DNA of 64,000 nucleotides from Pseudomonas sp. Au-Pse12 (GCF_021341665.1 NZ_JAJTTH010000012.1:156206-220205), one strand, 5' to 3'; shown: positions 54,786-63,819, numbered from the stretch's first letter. The notes: a model not told the origin generated them from the sequence alone. Program-made: numbers and translations.

Positions 54786-55574
54786 TTAACGTGGGCAATA
54801 GGCTCGATTGACGTAGCCGACGATCTTGCGGGTCAGCCAGCGCGAGCTCAGGCGGGGGCTGAAGGCCATCCAGCGGTTCAGGCGGCCGGGGATGATGATG
54901 GCGCGATTCTTTTCCAGGGCACGGACCGCATACAGCGCGACCTCCTCGGGGCTCATGAGCAGTTTGCTGTCGTTGAGTTTTGCGCTGTCCATCTGTGCGG
55001 TATGGAAAAAGGCGGTGCGGGTCGGCCCGGGGCAGAGCACCGAGACCTTGACCGCACACTTCTTCAATTCTTCGCGCAGCCCTTCGGAGAAATGCAGGAC
55101 GTAGGCCTTGCTGGCGTAGTAGCTGCTCATCCACGGCCCGGGGTAAAAGGCTGCCACGGAGGCGACATTGAGGATCTGCCCGCCGCCCAGCAACGCCATG
55201 CTGTTGCCCAGGGCGTGGCACAGGCGGGTGAGGGCAAGGATGTTGACCTCGATCAGGTCCTGCTCGGTCATCCAGTCCTGGGCCAGGAAGGGGCCGCTGG
55301 TGCCGATGCCGGCGCAGTTGACCAGCAGGTCGATCTGCCGGTCGCCTTCCTCCAGTTCCAGCAGGAAGCCGGACAGGCGCAGCGGTTCGCCCAGGTCACA
55401 GGCGCGGAACAGCACTTCGACGCCGAAGCGCTGGGTCAGCTCCAGGGCGATACTTTCCAGCTGATCACGCTGGCGGGCCACGAGAATCAAGTTGCGGCCG
55501 CGCCGGGCCAGCGCTTCGGCCAGGGCCAGGCCTATGCCGCTGGAAGCACCGGTGATCAGAGCGTAACGGGTCAT
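54786..55574 (-). CDS. SDR family NAD(P)-dependent oxidoreductase
   Basis: This 262-aa classical short-chain dehydrogenase has the cofactor motif TGASSGIGLALAEAL, NCAGIG and the catalytic YYASKAY. The sequence VNCAGIGTSGPFLAQDWMTEQDLIEVN resembles the DltE/YbbO-like group; substrate unknown. MTRYALITG at 55574 with GGAGA upstream is the start. It corresponds in position to PA0658. Confidence 0.9.
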   Translation of the reverse strand: MTRYALITGASSGIGLALAEALARRGRNLILVARQRDQLESIALELTQRFGVEVLFRACDLGEPLRLSGFLLELEEGDRQIDLLVNCAGIGTSGPFLAQDWMTEQDLIEVNILALTRLCHALGNSMALLGGGQILNVASVAAFYPGPWMSSYYASKAYVLHFSEGLREELKKCAVKVSVLCPGPTRTAFFHTAQMDSAKLNDSKLLMSPEEVALYAVRALEKNRAIIIPGRLNRWMAFSPRLSSRWLTRKIVGYVNRAYCPR

Positions 55575-55635
55575 GCATTTCTCCATCGCAACGGCCGGCG
55601 GCCTGCGACAGGGAGGGTCGCAGGCTCGGGCGCGT

Positions 55636-56556
55636 TTATTCTTGCTCGGACTCGGATTCTACAGGGGCGGCGATATCGGCGGGTTCGGCATCTTCATCGG
55701 CGCTGCTGGAGTCGATGCTTTCGCTGTAGCTGGTTTCGCTGTAGCGGTCTTCCAGAGAGCTCAGGCCTCCGGCCACCATGGCAACGATCAGAACGACGAT
55801 CAGGACTACCCACATCCAGGACAGCACCTTGACTGCGGTGGTGTTGGGCGGCGGCGGGGCGCCGTAGCGGTTGGCCACGTTAGTGCCCGGGCTGACCATC
55901 AGCACCAGCGGGAAGATACTGCCGACGATGGGGACGAAGTTCAGCAGCCACAGCCAGCCCGACCAGCCGAGATCGTGCTGGCGCTGCACGCTGATCTGAA
56001 TGCTGACAACCAGGAAACCGATGAACACCACGATACCGCCGACGATTCCCAGGCCGGTGAGCAGCGTGGAATTGAACACCGCTGCGGACATGATGCCGAA
56101 GAAGGCGCCCACCCCGACCACGGCCAGCATGGCTACTGTCAGGACCAGGGTCCAGGCCAGGTAGCGCAGGCGCCCGATGCGGCCTTCGAAGCTGAAGACG
56201 TTGAGTACGGCGTACTGGGGAATTGCATCACCCACCGCAGCTTGCGGTGGCGCATAGGGCGACGCGCTGATGGTGGCGGCTTTGGGCGTCGGGGTTACGG
56301 CGTCGAGATTGAGTTGCAGGGCGTGCTCAGGCTCGATGCGTGCATCGATCCCGGCGTTCTTCAGCGCCTCCAGGTAGCGTTGGGCATCGGCCTGGGTCAG
56401 GTCGCGCTTGAGCTCCACCTGTTGGCCACTGAACAGGCGCTCAACGGCGGCGATGTCGCTTTTGAACAGCTCGGCGAGGTTGAGTTGGGCGGTGGACTTT
56501 TCCACGCCGGGCAGCAAAGTGCCGTCGAAAACGATCTTGTAGCGGGTTTCGCTCAT
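55636..56556 (-). CDS. DUF805 membrane protein
   Basis: The 306-aa protein has a soluble N-terminal segment of about 115 residues, which includes a YKIVFDGTLLPG element and an ISASPYAPPQA linker. A DUF805 domain follows, with four to five transmembrane helices (FEGRIGRLRYLAW, QRQHDLGWSGWLWLLNFVP, GTNVANRYGAPP), and an acidic Ser/Glu C-terminal tail. Function unknown. The N-terminal module plus DUF805 is a common pseudomonad arrangement. Confidence 0.85.
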   Translation of the reverse strand: MSETRYKIVFDGTLLPGVEKSTAQLNLAELFKSDIAAVERLFSGQQVELKRDLTQADAQRYLEALKNAGIDARIEPEHALQLNLDAVTPTPKAATISASPYAPPQAAVGDAIPQYAVLNVFSFEGRIGRLRYLAWTLVLTVAMLAVVGVGAFFGIMSAAVFNSTLLTGLGIVGGIVVFIGFLVVSIQISVQRQHDLGWSGWLWLLNFVPIVGSIFPLVLMVSPGTNVANRYGAPPPPNTTAVKVLSWMWVVLIVVLIVAMVAGGLSSLEDRYSETSYSESIDSSSADEDAEPADIAAPVESESEQE

Positions 56557-56651
56557 GGGGGCATCCCTGTCACTTGAAATGAAGGCTTACATAAAGGCCG
56601 ACAGTTTAAGGCCAGCGCCCCCCTGCTGGCCAAGAAACTAATGAGAACTGG

Positions 56652-57620
56652 TTAGCGTGGCCAGCGTTTGCTCAATTGGCTTGAGCGCTGCTGGGCCGCC
56701 TGATATTCGCTGTCCAGTCGGGCGATCAGTTGATCGACGCTGGGCAGGTCGTCGATGTCGCAGACGCCCTGGCCCGCGGACCAGACGGTTTTCCAGGCCT
56801 TTGCTTCATCGCTGATGGGTTTGAGCTTGGAGCCGAAGTTGATCTCCCCCTTGCCCTGCAGGGCGGCCAGGTCGAAACCGGCGTTCTCCAGGCTTTGGCG
56901 CATGAAGCTGGCAGGTACTCCGGAAACCGCGGCGGTGTGCACGATGTCCGCTGCGCCAGAACTGAGCAGCATCTCTTTATAGGCATCCGGTGCATGGCTT
57001 TCGCTGGTGCCGATAAAGCGTGTTCCCAGATAGGCCAGGTCGGCGCCCAGCAACTGCGCGGCGAGAATTTCGTGGCCGCGGTTCAGGCAGCCGGCCAGAA
57101 GCAGGGTCTTGTCGAAGAATTGGCGGATCTCGGCAATAAGCGCGAAGGGGCTCCAGGTGCCGGCATGGCCCCCGGCCCCCGCTGCGACGGCGATCAGCCC
57201 GTCGACACCGGCTTCGGCGGCTTTCTGTGCGTGCCGGCGGGTGGTGACGTCATGAAATACCAGGCCGCCATAGCTGTGCACGGCGTCCACCACCTCCTTG
57301 ACCGCCCCGAGGCTGGTGATGACGATCGGTACCTTGTGTTCGATGCAGATCTGCAAATCCGCCTGCAGCCGTGGATTGCTGTTGTGCACGATCAGGTTCA
57401 CGGCGTAAGGGGCAGGGTTCTCCAGCTTGGCCAGCCCCGCTTCGATCTCTTCGAGCCAGGCCTTGAAGCCACTGCTTTCCCGCTGGTTGAGGGCGGGAAA
57501 GCTGCCAACCACGCCGTTGCGACAGCAGGCCAGGACCAGCTCAGGGTTGGAGATCAGGAACATCGGCGCCGCCAACAGGGGCAAGCGCAGACGTTGTTCA
57601 AGCAAAGCGGGCAGTGACAT
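56652..57620 (-). CDS. nitronate monooxygenase-like flavin oxidoreductase
   Basis: This 322-aa TIM-barrel FMN protein has the 2-nitropropane dioxygenase family signatures (LPLLAAPMFLISNPELVLAC, VAAGAGGHAG, LLAGCLNRGHEILAAQLLGADLAYLGTRF). Family members oxidise alkyl nitronates such as propionate-3-nitronate; some have other enoyl-reductase-like roles, so substrate is uncertain. It is followed by hemJ on the same strand in reverse order (hemJ upstream). Confidence 0.88.
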   Translation of the reverse strand: MSLPALLEQRLRLPLLAAPMFLISNPELVLACCRNGVVGSFPALNQRESSGFKAWLEEIEAGLAKLENPAPYAVNLIVHNSNPRLQADLQICIEHKVPIVITSLGAVKEVVDAVHSYGGLVFHDVTTRRHAQKAAEAGVDGLIAVAAGAGGHAGTWSPFALIAEIRQFFDKTLLLAGCLNRGHEILAAQLLGADLAYLGTRFIGTSESHAPDAYKEMLLSSGAADIVHTAAVSGVPASFMRQSLENAGFDLAALQGKGEINFGSKLKPISDEAKAWKTVWSAGQGVCDIDDLPSVDQLIARLDSEYQAAQQRSSQLSKRWPR

Positions 57621-57652
57621 TGGAGTACCCCCAGGGAAACGACTGGTTAGAG

Positions 57653-58084
57653 TTAGAACGGTCGTACAACGACCAGAATTACAATAGCCAGCAATATCAG
57701 AACCGGTACTTCATTGAACCAGCGATAAAAGACATGGCTACGGGTGTTTTCGCCACGGGCAAAGCGCTTCACTTGCGCGCCGCACATGTGGTGATAGCCG
57801 ATCAGGATCACCACCAGGGTCAGTTTGGCGTGCATCCAGCCCCCCTGGCCGAAGTAGGCGCTGGGGTTGAGGCTGATCAGCCAGATGCCGAAGATCAGCG
57901 CCGCGATCATCGCCGGGCCCATGATGAAGCGGTACAGCTTGCGCTCCATCAGGCAGAAGCGTTCGCGGCTGATGCTGTCTTCGCTTTGCGCGTGATAGAC
58001 GAACAGGCGTGGCAGGTAGAACAGGCCGGCAAACCAGCAGACGACGCTGACGATATGAAAGGCTTTGAGCCATAGATAGAGCAT
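57653..58084 (-). CDS. hemJ: protoporphyrinogen oxidase HemJ
   Basis: This 143-aa protein has four membrane helices and the HemJ/UPF0093 pattern (WLKAFHIVSVVCWFAGLFYLPRLFVYH and WMHAKLTLVVILIGYHHM) with the conserved His and Lys residues. It oxidises protoporphyrinogen IX to protoporphyrin IX in haem synthesis in bacteria lacking HemG/HemY. It is divergent from argC. Confidence 0.9.
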   Translation of the reverse strand: MLYLWLKAFHIVSVVCWFAGLFYLPRLFVYHAQSEDSISRERFCLMERKLYRFIMGPAMIAALIFGIWLISLNPSAYFGQGGWMHAKLTLVVILIGYHHMCGAQVKRFARGENTRSHVFYRWFNEVPVLILLAIVILVVVRPF

Positions 58085-58219
58085 TTTTGGTTATTCCCAG
58101 GTTCACGGTGGCGAAGATAGTAGAGGGTAGAGCGTCCGCACGTCACCTTGACGGTTGTCGCAGGGGCGCGCCGCCCCTATTATCGGCAGCTTTCCAGTGG
58201 GTTCGTTGAGGGCAGGTTT

Positions 58220-59254
58220 ATGGTCAAGGTCGGTATCGTCGGCGGCACGGGTTACACCGGTGTCGAACTGCTGCGTCTGTTGGCACAGCATCCGCAGGCG
58301 CGAGTGGAAGTCATCACTTCGCGATCCGAGGCGGGCCTGGCCGTAGCCGATATGTACCCGAACCTGCGCGGCCATTACGACGGCCTGGCATTCAGTGTGC
58401 CGGACATCAAGACCCTGGGCGCCTGTGATGTGGTGTTCTTCGCCACGCCCCATGGTGTGGCCCATGCGCTGGCCGGTGAACTGCTGGCGGCCGGGACCAA
58501 GGTCATCGACCTGTCGGCGGACTTCCGCTTGCAGGATGCCGAAGAGTGGGCCAAGTGGTATGGCCAGCCTCACGGTGCGCCCGAGTTGCTGGACGAGGCG
58601 GTCTACGGCCTGCCGGAAGTCAACCGCGAGCAGATCAAGAAGGCTCGCTTGATTGCCGTTCCTGGCTGCTATCCAACCGCGACCCAGCTGGGCTTCCTGC
58701 CGCTGCTGGAGGCCGGTCTTGCCGATACGTCTCGTCTGATTGCCGACTGCAAGTCGGGTGTCAGCGGCGCTGGCCGTGGTGCCAGTGTGGGTTCGCTGTA
58801 CTCGGAAACCTCCGAGAGCATGAAGGCCTATGCGGTCAAGGGGCACCGTCATTTGCCGGAGATCCGCCAGGGCTTGCGCCGGGCAGCGGGCAAGGACGTG
58901 GGCCTGACCTTCGTTCCGCATTTGACGCCGATGATTCGCGGCATTCACTCCACCCTCTACTCGACAGTGGTGGACCGTTCGGTTGATTTGCAGGCGTTGT
59001 TCGAGAAGCGCTATGCCAATGAGCCGTTTGTCGATGTGATGCCGGCGGGCAGTCATCCCGAGACGCGCAGTGTGCGTGGCGCCAACGTGTGCCGGATTGC
59101 CGTACACCGTCCGCAGGACGGTGACCTGGTGGTGGTACTGTCGGTCATCGACAACCTGGTCAAGGGCGCTTCGGGCCAGGCGGTGCAGAACCTCAATATC
59201 CTGTTCGGCCTGGATGAGCGTCTGGGCCTGTCCCATGCGGGCATGCTGCCGTAA
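58220..59254 (+). CDS. argC: N-acetyl-gamma-glutamyl-phosphate reductase
   Basis: This 344-aa enzyme is the third step of arginine synthesis. It has the NADP fold VGIVGGTGYTGVELLRLL, the catalytic Cys in VPGCYPTATQLG, and SGVSGAGRGA. The ATG at 58220 follows a GAGGGCAGG RBS. The frame open to 58148 is not supported. Confidence 0.97.
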   Translation: MVKVGIVGGTGYTGVELLRLLAQHPQARVEVITSRSEAGLAVADMYPNLRGHYDGLAFSVPDIKTLGACDVVFFATPHGVAHALAGELLAAGTKVIDLSADFRLQDAEEWAKWYGQPHGAPELLDEAVYGLPEVNREQIKKARLIAVPGCYPTATQLGFLPLLEAGLADTSRLIADCKSGVSGAGRGASVGSLYSETSESMKAYAVKGHRHLPEIRQGLRRAAGKDVGLTFVPHLTPMIRGIHSTLYSTVVDRSVDLQALFEKRYANEPFVDVMPAGSHPETRSVRGANVCRIAVHRPQDGDLVVVLSVIDNLVKGASGQAVQNLNILFGLDERLGLSHAGMLP

Positions 59255-59274
59255 GGGCATTTTCCGCGCGAATG

Positions 59275-59299
59275 GAAAGGCCCGTCTGACGGGCCTTTC
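59275..59299 (+). terminator. rho-independent terminator of argC
   Basis: AAAGGCCCGT, loop CTG and ACGGGCCTTT form a perfect 10-bp stem about 20 bases after the stop. Confidence 0.85.
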
Positions 59300-59322
59300 T
59301 GCGTTATGCGGGTGGCTGTACG

Positions 59323-59376
59323 ACTATTGATATACCGTAACAATAGTTGACCGCTTTTCTAGGAGAAGCGGATAAT
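59323..59376 (+). promoter_or_regulatory. erpA promoter with overlapping dyad
   Basis: TTGACC (59347-59352) and GATAAT (59371-59376) with an 18-base spacer form a plausible sigma70 promoter. An inverted repeat ACTATTG (59323-59329) / CAATAGT (59341-59347) abuts and overlaps the -35. It is a candidate binding site for an iron-sulfur regulator such as IscR, by context only. Confidence 0.5.
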
Positions 59377-59423
59377 GCGCGTCATTACGCAGTATGGCGG
59401 CTTAACGCCGGGAGATAGTCAGC

Positions 59424-59774
59424 ATGAGCGTTGAATCCTTCACCCCCACGGCTTTGCAATTCACTCAAGGTGCAGCGCACAAGGTGAAGACCCTGGTCGA
59501 TGAAGAGGGGAATGATCGCTTGAAGCTGCGCGTATTCGTTACGGGCGGCGGTTGTTCGGGTTTCCAGTACGGTTTCACTTTCGATGAGGAAGTGGCCGAG
59601 GACGACACCATTGTCGAGCGCGAGGGTGTAAGCCTGGTGGTCGATCCCATGAGTTTCCAGTATCTGGCTGGTGCTGAAGTGGACTACCAGGAAGGTCTGG
59701 AAGGTTCGCGGTTCGTGATCAAGAACCCCAATGCCACCACCACCTGTGGTTGCGGTTCGTCATTCTCGATCTGA
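59424..59774 (+). CDS. erpA: iron-sulfur cluster insertion protein ErpA
   Basis: This 116-aa A-type carrier has the three conserved cysteines (GGGCSGFQYGF and the C-terminal TCGCGSSFSI). It delivers [4Fe-4S] clusters to essential apoproteins. GGGAGA precedes the ATG. It is monocistronic, between the argC and erpA terminators. Confidence 0.97.
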   Translation: MSVESFTPTALQFTQGAAHKVKTLVDEEGNDRLKLRVFVTGGGCSGFQYGFTFDEEVAEDDTIVEREGVSLVVDPMSFQYLAGAEVDYQEGLEGSRFVIKNPNATTTCGCGSSFSI

Positions 59775-59798
59775 TCAGCCAGTCACCGCTATTCGCCG

Positions 59799-59832
59799 AA
59801 CGCCGCAGGGTCTTATGATTCTGCGGCGTTTT
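59799..59832 (+). terminator. rho-independent terminator of erpA
   Basis: AACGCCGCAG, a 12-base loop, CTGCGGCGTT and further TT lie about 25 bases after the stop, just before the convergent anmK stop. Confidence 0.8.
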
Positions 59833-59844
59833 GCTGTCTGTTGT

Positions 59845-60936
59845 TCAAGCCGGATAGATGGCACCCAGTACGCGTAGGCCGCGAGCGCCCGTGACACTGG
59901 GGCGGTTGGCGGCGATGCCTTCCAGGCAGCAGTGGGCCAGCCAGGCGAAAGCCATGGCCTCGACCCAGTCGGGGTCTACGCCGTACTGCGCAGTACTGCT
60001 GACTCGGGTTTGCGGGAGGAGGGCTGCCAGGCGGCTCATGAGCGTTGCGTTATGCGCACCGCCACCGCACACCAGCAGTTCCTGGGTGTCACGTTGAGCG
60101 CTCTGTAGCGACTCGACAATGGTCAGTGCTGTCAGTTCCAGCAATGTGGCCTGCACGTTTTCGGCAGCAATTGCCTCATGTGCTGCCAGGTGTTGTTGCA
60201 GCCATTGAAGATTGAACACTTCACGGCCTGTGCTCTTCGGGCCTTGGGTGGCGAAGAACGGGTCGCTGAGCAGGGTGTTCAGGAGTGGCTGGTCAACTTG
60301 GCCGCTGGCAGCCCATTGGCCATTATGGTCGAAGTTCTCGGAGCGTTGAGCCTGGATCCAGGCATCGAGCAGGACGTTGCCCGGGCCGCAGTCAAAACCG
60401 GTTACCGGCTTGCTCGCTTCGATCAGGCTCAGGTTGCTGAAGCCGCCGACGTTCAGCACGGCGCGGTTTCCTGTTTGCTGGTCGAACAACGCTTCGTGAA
60501 AGGCCGGGACCAGTGGGGCGCCTTGCCCACCTGCCGCAACGTCACGACTGCGGAAGTCGCTGACGACAGTGATGCCGGTCAGCTCAGTAAGCAGTGCCGG
60601 GTTGCCGATCTGCACGGTGAACCCGCGCTGCGGTTCATGGCGCACGGTTTGCCCATGGCTGCCGATGGCGCGGATGTCTTGTGGGCGCAGTTTTTGTTGT
60701 TGCAGAAGCTGGTTGATGCCCTGGGCGGCCAGTCCCACCCAGTGCTGCTGGGCGATGGCGGAGCGGGCGATCTCATCGGGGCCGCTGGCGCACAAGCTCA
60801 GGAGTTCGGCGCGTAGGGTGTCAGGCATTGGAATGTAGTGGGTGGCGATCAATCTGATCGCCGGATTCTGTTCGATCAGGGCGATGTCCAGGCCATCAAG
60901 GCTGGTACCGGACATCACACCGATATAAAGCGCCAT
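59845..60936 (-). CDS. anmK: anhydro-N-acetylmuramic acid kinase
   Basis: This 363-aa ASKHA-fold kinase begins YIGVMSGTSLDGLDIALIE and contains GSHGQTVRHEP and NVGGFSNLSLI. It cleaves and phosphorylates 1,6-anhydroMurNAc to MurNAc-6-P during peptidoglycan recycling, upstream of AmgK/MurU (also in this window). It starts three bases after the M23 peptidase stop, so the two are cotranscribed. Confidence 0.96.
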   Translation of the reverse strand: MALYIGVMSGTSLDGLDIALIEQNPAIRLIATHYIPMPDTLRAELLSLCASGPDEIARSAIAQQHWVGLAAQGINQLLQQQKLRPQDIRAIGSHGQTVRHEPQRGFTVQIGNPALLTELTGITVVSDFRSRDVAAGGQGAPLVPAFHEALFDQQTGNRAVLNVGGFSNLSLIEASKPVTGFDCGPGNVLLDAWIQAQRSENFDHNGQWAASGQVDQPLLNTLLSDPFFATQGPKSTGREVFNLQWLQQHLAAHEAIAAENVQATLLELTALTIVESLQSAQRDTQELLVCGGGAHNATLMSRLAALLPQTRVSSTAQYGVDPDWVEAMAFAWLAHCCLEGIAANRPSVTGARGLRVLGAIYPA

Positions 60937-60939
60937 GGC

Positions 60940-62361
60940 TTAGCGCTTGCTCGAGGCCAGCATGGTGGCCTTTTCCTGCTCCATCCGGGCCATCAGCGGC
61001 TGGCTTTGTTGGAGGAAGCGTGCACGTTCAGCCTTGGCAATCGGATCGGCCATGGGCAGTTTCTGGCCCAGCGGGTCCACGTGGACGCCATTGACCTGGA
61101 ACTCGTAGTGCAGGTGCGGTCCGGTGGACAGGCCGGTAGTGCCGATATAGCCAATGACCTGGCCTTGTTTTACCGAGCCGCCAGTCTTCACGCCCTTGGC
61201 GAAGCCTTGCATATGGCCGTACAGGGTGCGGTAGGTGTTGCCGTGTTGAATGATCACGGTATTGCCGTAACCGCCGCGGCGGCCAGCCAGCAGCACTTTG
61301 CCGTCACCGGCAGCCTTGATTGGCGTACCGCGTGGAGCGGCATAATCCACGCCTTTGTGGGCGCGGATCTTGTTCAGGATCGGGTGCTTGCGGCCCATGG
61401 AGAAGCGCGAGCTGATACGGGCGAAATCCACGGGCGTGCGGATGAAAGCCTTGCGCATGCTGTTGCCGTCAGCCGTGTAGTAGCTGCTGGAGCCTTGTTT
61501 GTTGGTGTAGCGCACGGCGGTATAGGTCTTGCCGCGGTTAGTGAAGCGCGCGGAAAGGATATTGCCGGTACCTACAACCTTGCCGTTGGCGACTTTCTGC
61601 TCGTAGATCACGTCGAACTCGTCACCCTGGCGAATATCCTGGGCGAAGTCGATGTCGTAGCCGAAAACGCTGGCCATATCCATGGTCAGGCTATGGGATA
61701 AGCCGGCGCGGGCAGCGGATTGTGAAAGCGAGCTATTGATGACGCCGTGCACATAGGCGGACCGAACCACAGGCTTGGTAATCACGCGGTTGAACGTAAA
61801 GCCTTTGGGGCCCTTGGTCAGGGTGATGGTTTCCAGGTCGCTGACCTTGCTGTGCAGGTTGTTCAGTTGGCCATCCGGCGTCAGCTCGAACTCAAGCTTC
61901 TGGCCATGTTTGAGCTGGGAGAACTGCTTGGCCTGCTTGTCGCTGGCGAGGACTTCATGAACAGACGTGGCAGGTAGGCCAACCTTTTCAAATAGTGTGG
62001 AAAGAGTATCGCCTTTGGCGACAACGACTTCCCTGTGCCCGGGGGCTTTTGGCTCTTCTGCCGCGGCGGGTGCAGGTGCGGTTTCTGCGGTTTGCGTGGT
62101 GTCTTCAGCGGTGTTTTCGATTTGTGCGAAAGGCGAGGCAACGGCCTCACTTGTGGCTTGTTCGGCAGATGCGGCGTCTTGATCTTGTGTCAGTTGCTCG
62201 ATCGGGCTTTCCAGATCAAGACTCAATGTCGTTTTTTTTGCTTCTACATCACTGGATGGAAATACCAGTAGAGCCAGGCTTAGAAGGGCTGCGATGCCAC
62301 TTGCGGCGAGCAGGTGGCTCTTCGGATAAAGCGGTGGCGCTTTAGACGGTTCGGTGGTCAT
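60940..62361 (-). CDS. LysM/M23-type murein endopeptidase (MepM-like)
   Basis: The 473-aa protein has an N-terminal signal anchor (LLAASGIAALLSLALLVFP), an Ala/Glu/Thr-rich linker, a LysM-like/OapA segment (VVVAKGDTLSTLFEKVGLP), and a C-terminal LytM (M23) domain with zinc ligands in HKGVDYAAPRGTPI and HLHYEF. It should cleave DD-crosslinks to permit wall growth. Coupling with anmK puts wall cleavage and fragment recycling in one transcript. Start ATG 62361; the upstream in-frame extension is low-complexity. Confidence 0.92.
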   Translation of the reverse strand: MTTEPSKAPPLYPKSHLLAASGIAALLSLALLVFPSSDVEAKKTTLSLDLESPIEQLTQDQDAASAEQATSEAVASPFAQIENTAEDTTQTAETAPAPAAAEEPKAPGHREVVVAKGDTLSTLFEKVGLPATSVHEVLASDKQAKQFSQLKHGQKLEFELTPDGQLNNLHSKVSDLETITLTKGPKGFTFNRVITKPVVRSAYVHGVINSSLSQSAARAGLSHSLTMDMASVFGYDIDFAQDIRQGDEFDVIYEQKVANGKVVGTGNILSARFTNRGKTYTAVRYTNKQGSSSYYTADGNSMRKAFIRTPVDFARISSRFSMGRKHPILNKIRAHKGVDYAAPRGTPIKAAGDGKVLLAGRRGGYGNTVIIQHGNTYRTLYGHMQGFAKGVKTGGSVKQGQVIGYIGTTGLSTGPHLHYEFQVNGVHVDPLGQKLPMADPIAKAERARFLQQSQPLMARMEQEKATMLASSKR

Positions 62362-62571
62362 AGGTAATTTGACTTTGAAAAAGATGAAATGGAAAAGATG
62401 AATGACATGATGAAGATGAAATAACTGTATAAAATATAACCAAATCATCTGTGACGCAAGGGCGCGGACACTCTGCTTTATGAATGCCCCCGTACGCCGG
62501 GCAAAACTTGTAATTAGTCCGTGATCTTGTATGGTTGGTTCCCTTTTGAATCTGAGCCTTGCGGGTCTGTT
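62362..62571. promoter_or_regulatory. AT-rich divergent control region between the M23 peptidase gene and tyrS
   Basis: The left half is low in GC compared with its neighbours and contains imperfect GATGAA repeats (GATGAAATGG, GATGAATGAC, GATGATGAAG-type units) and an AACTGTATAAAATATAACC stretch that could supply -10 elements on either strand. No small gene is evident. Confidence 0.5.
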
Positions 62572-63771
62572 ATGAAGTCGGTTGAAGAGCAGCTAGCGCT
62601 GATCAAACGTGGTGCGGAAGAGTTGTTGGTCGAGTCCGAGTTGATCGAGAAGCTCAAGCGCGGCGAACCGCTGCGCATTAAAGCAGGCTTTGATCCGACG
62701 GCGCCGGATCTGCACCTTGGGCATACCGTGCTTATTAATAAGCTGCGCCAGTTCCAGGATCTGGGCCACCAGGTGATCTTCCTGATTGGTGACTTCACTG
62801 GGATGATCGGTGACCCGAGCGGCAAGAGTGCTACTCGTCCGCCGCTGACTCGCGAGCAGGTTCTGGAGAATGCCGAGACCTATAAAAGCCAGGTCTTCAA
62901 GATCCTTGATCCGGCCAAGACTGAAGTGGCATTCAACTCCACCTGGATGGACAAGATGGGGCCGGCGGACTTTATTCGCCTGACTTCTCAATACACCGTC
63001 GCGCGGATGCTTGAGCGGGATGACTTCGACAAGCGCTACTCGACCAATCAACCGATTGCCATTCACGAGTTCCTGTATCCGTTGGTGCAAGGCTACGATT
63101 CTGTGGCTTTGCGTGCAGATGTCGAGCTGGGCGGTACTGACCAGAAGTTCAATCTGTTGATGGGGCGTGAACTGCAGCGTGGTTATGGGCAGGAAGCTCA
63201 GTGCATTCTGACCATGCCGCTGCTCGAAGGGTTGGATGGCGTCAAGAAGATGTCCAAGTCTCTGGGTAACTACGTAGGTATTCAGGAAGCTCCAGGGGTG
63301 ATGTACGGCAAGCTGGTTTCCATTCCTGATGCGCTGATGTGGCGTTACTTCGAGCTTCTAAGCTTCCGCTCGATGGATGAGATCAATGCATTCAAGGCTG
63401 ATGTAGAGGCTGGCGCCAATCCGCGTGACATCAAGATCAAGCTCGCTGAAGAGATTGTTGCTCGCTTCCATGGTGAAGAGGCTGCTGCAAGTGCTCATCG
63501 TGCTGCGGGCAACCGTATGAAGGATGGCGAGCTGCCGGAAGATCTGCCTGAGGTGGAGCTGGCGGCAACTGAAGATATGCCGATTGCTGCTGTCCTTAAT
63601 AAGGCAGGGTTGGTGAAGAATGCCGCTGTCGCGCGAGATCTTCTGGGTTCGGGTGGTGTGCGCGTGGATGGTGAGGTTGTCGATCGTTCCTTTATATGTG
63701 CAGTCGGTGCGACCTATGTGTGCCAGGCCGGCAAGAAGGCTTTTGCGCGTATTACGCTCAAATCCGAATAA
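62572..63771 (+). CDS. tyrS: tyrosyl-tRNA synthetase
   Basis: This 399-aa class I synthetase has the HIGH-equivalent HLGH (PDLHLGHTVLINK), the KMSKS loop (GVKKMSKSLGNY) and a C-terminal S4 RNA-binding domain (LNKAGLVKNAAVARDLLGSGGVRVDGEVVD). It is the TyrZ-like enzyme found next to an rRNA operon in PAO1 (PA0668). ATG 62572 is chosen; the frame open to 62521 extends beyond the family N-terminus. Confidence 0.96.
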   Translation: MKSVEEQLALIKRGAEELLVESELIEKLKRGEPLRIKAGFDPTAPDLHLGHTVLINKLRQFQDLGHQVIFLIGDFTGMIGDPSGKSATRPPLTREQVLENAETYKSQVFKILDPAKTEVAFNSTWMDKMGPADFIRLTSQYTVARMLERDDFDKRYSTNQPIAIHEFLYPLVQGYDSVALRADVELGGTDQKFNLLMGRELQRGYGQEAQCILTMPLLEGLDGVKKMSKSLGNYVGIQEAPGVMYGKLVSIPDALMWRYFELLSFRSMDEINAFKADVEAGANPRDIKIKLAEEIVARFHGEEAAASAHRAAGNRMKDGELPEDLPEVELAATEDMPIAAVLNKAGLVKNAAVARDLLGSGGVRVDGEVVDRSFICAVGATYVCQAGKKAFARITLKSE

Positions 63772-63786
63772 AACCTAAAGTAGGTG

Positions 63787-63819
63787 TTGACGGCGAATTA
63801 TATCTCTCTATAATTCGCC
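63787..63819 (+). promoter_or_regulatory. strong sigma70 promoter (rRNA operon P1) with internal dyad
   Basis: TTGACG (63787-63792), a 16-base spacer and consensus TATAAT (63809-63814) lie just after tyrS. Inverted arms GGCGAATTATA (63792-63802) and TATAATTCGCC (63809-63819) span spacer and -10. Confidence 0.8.
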
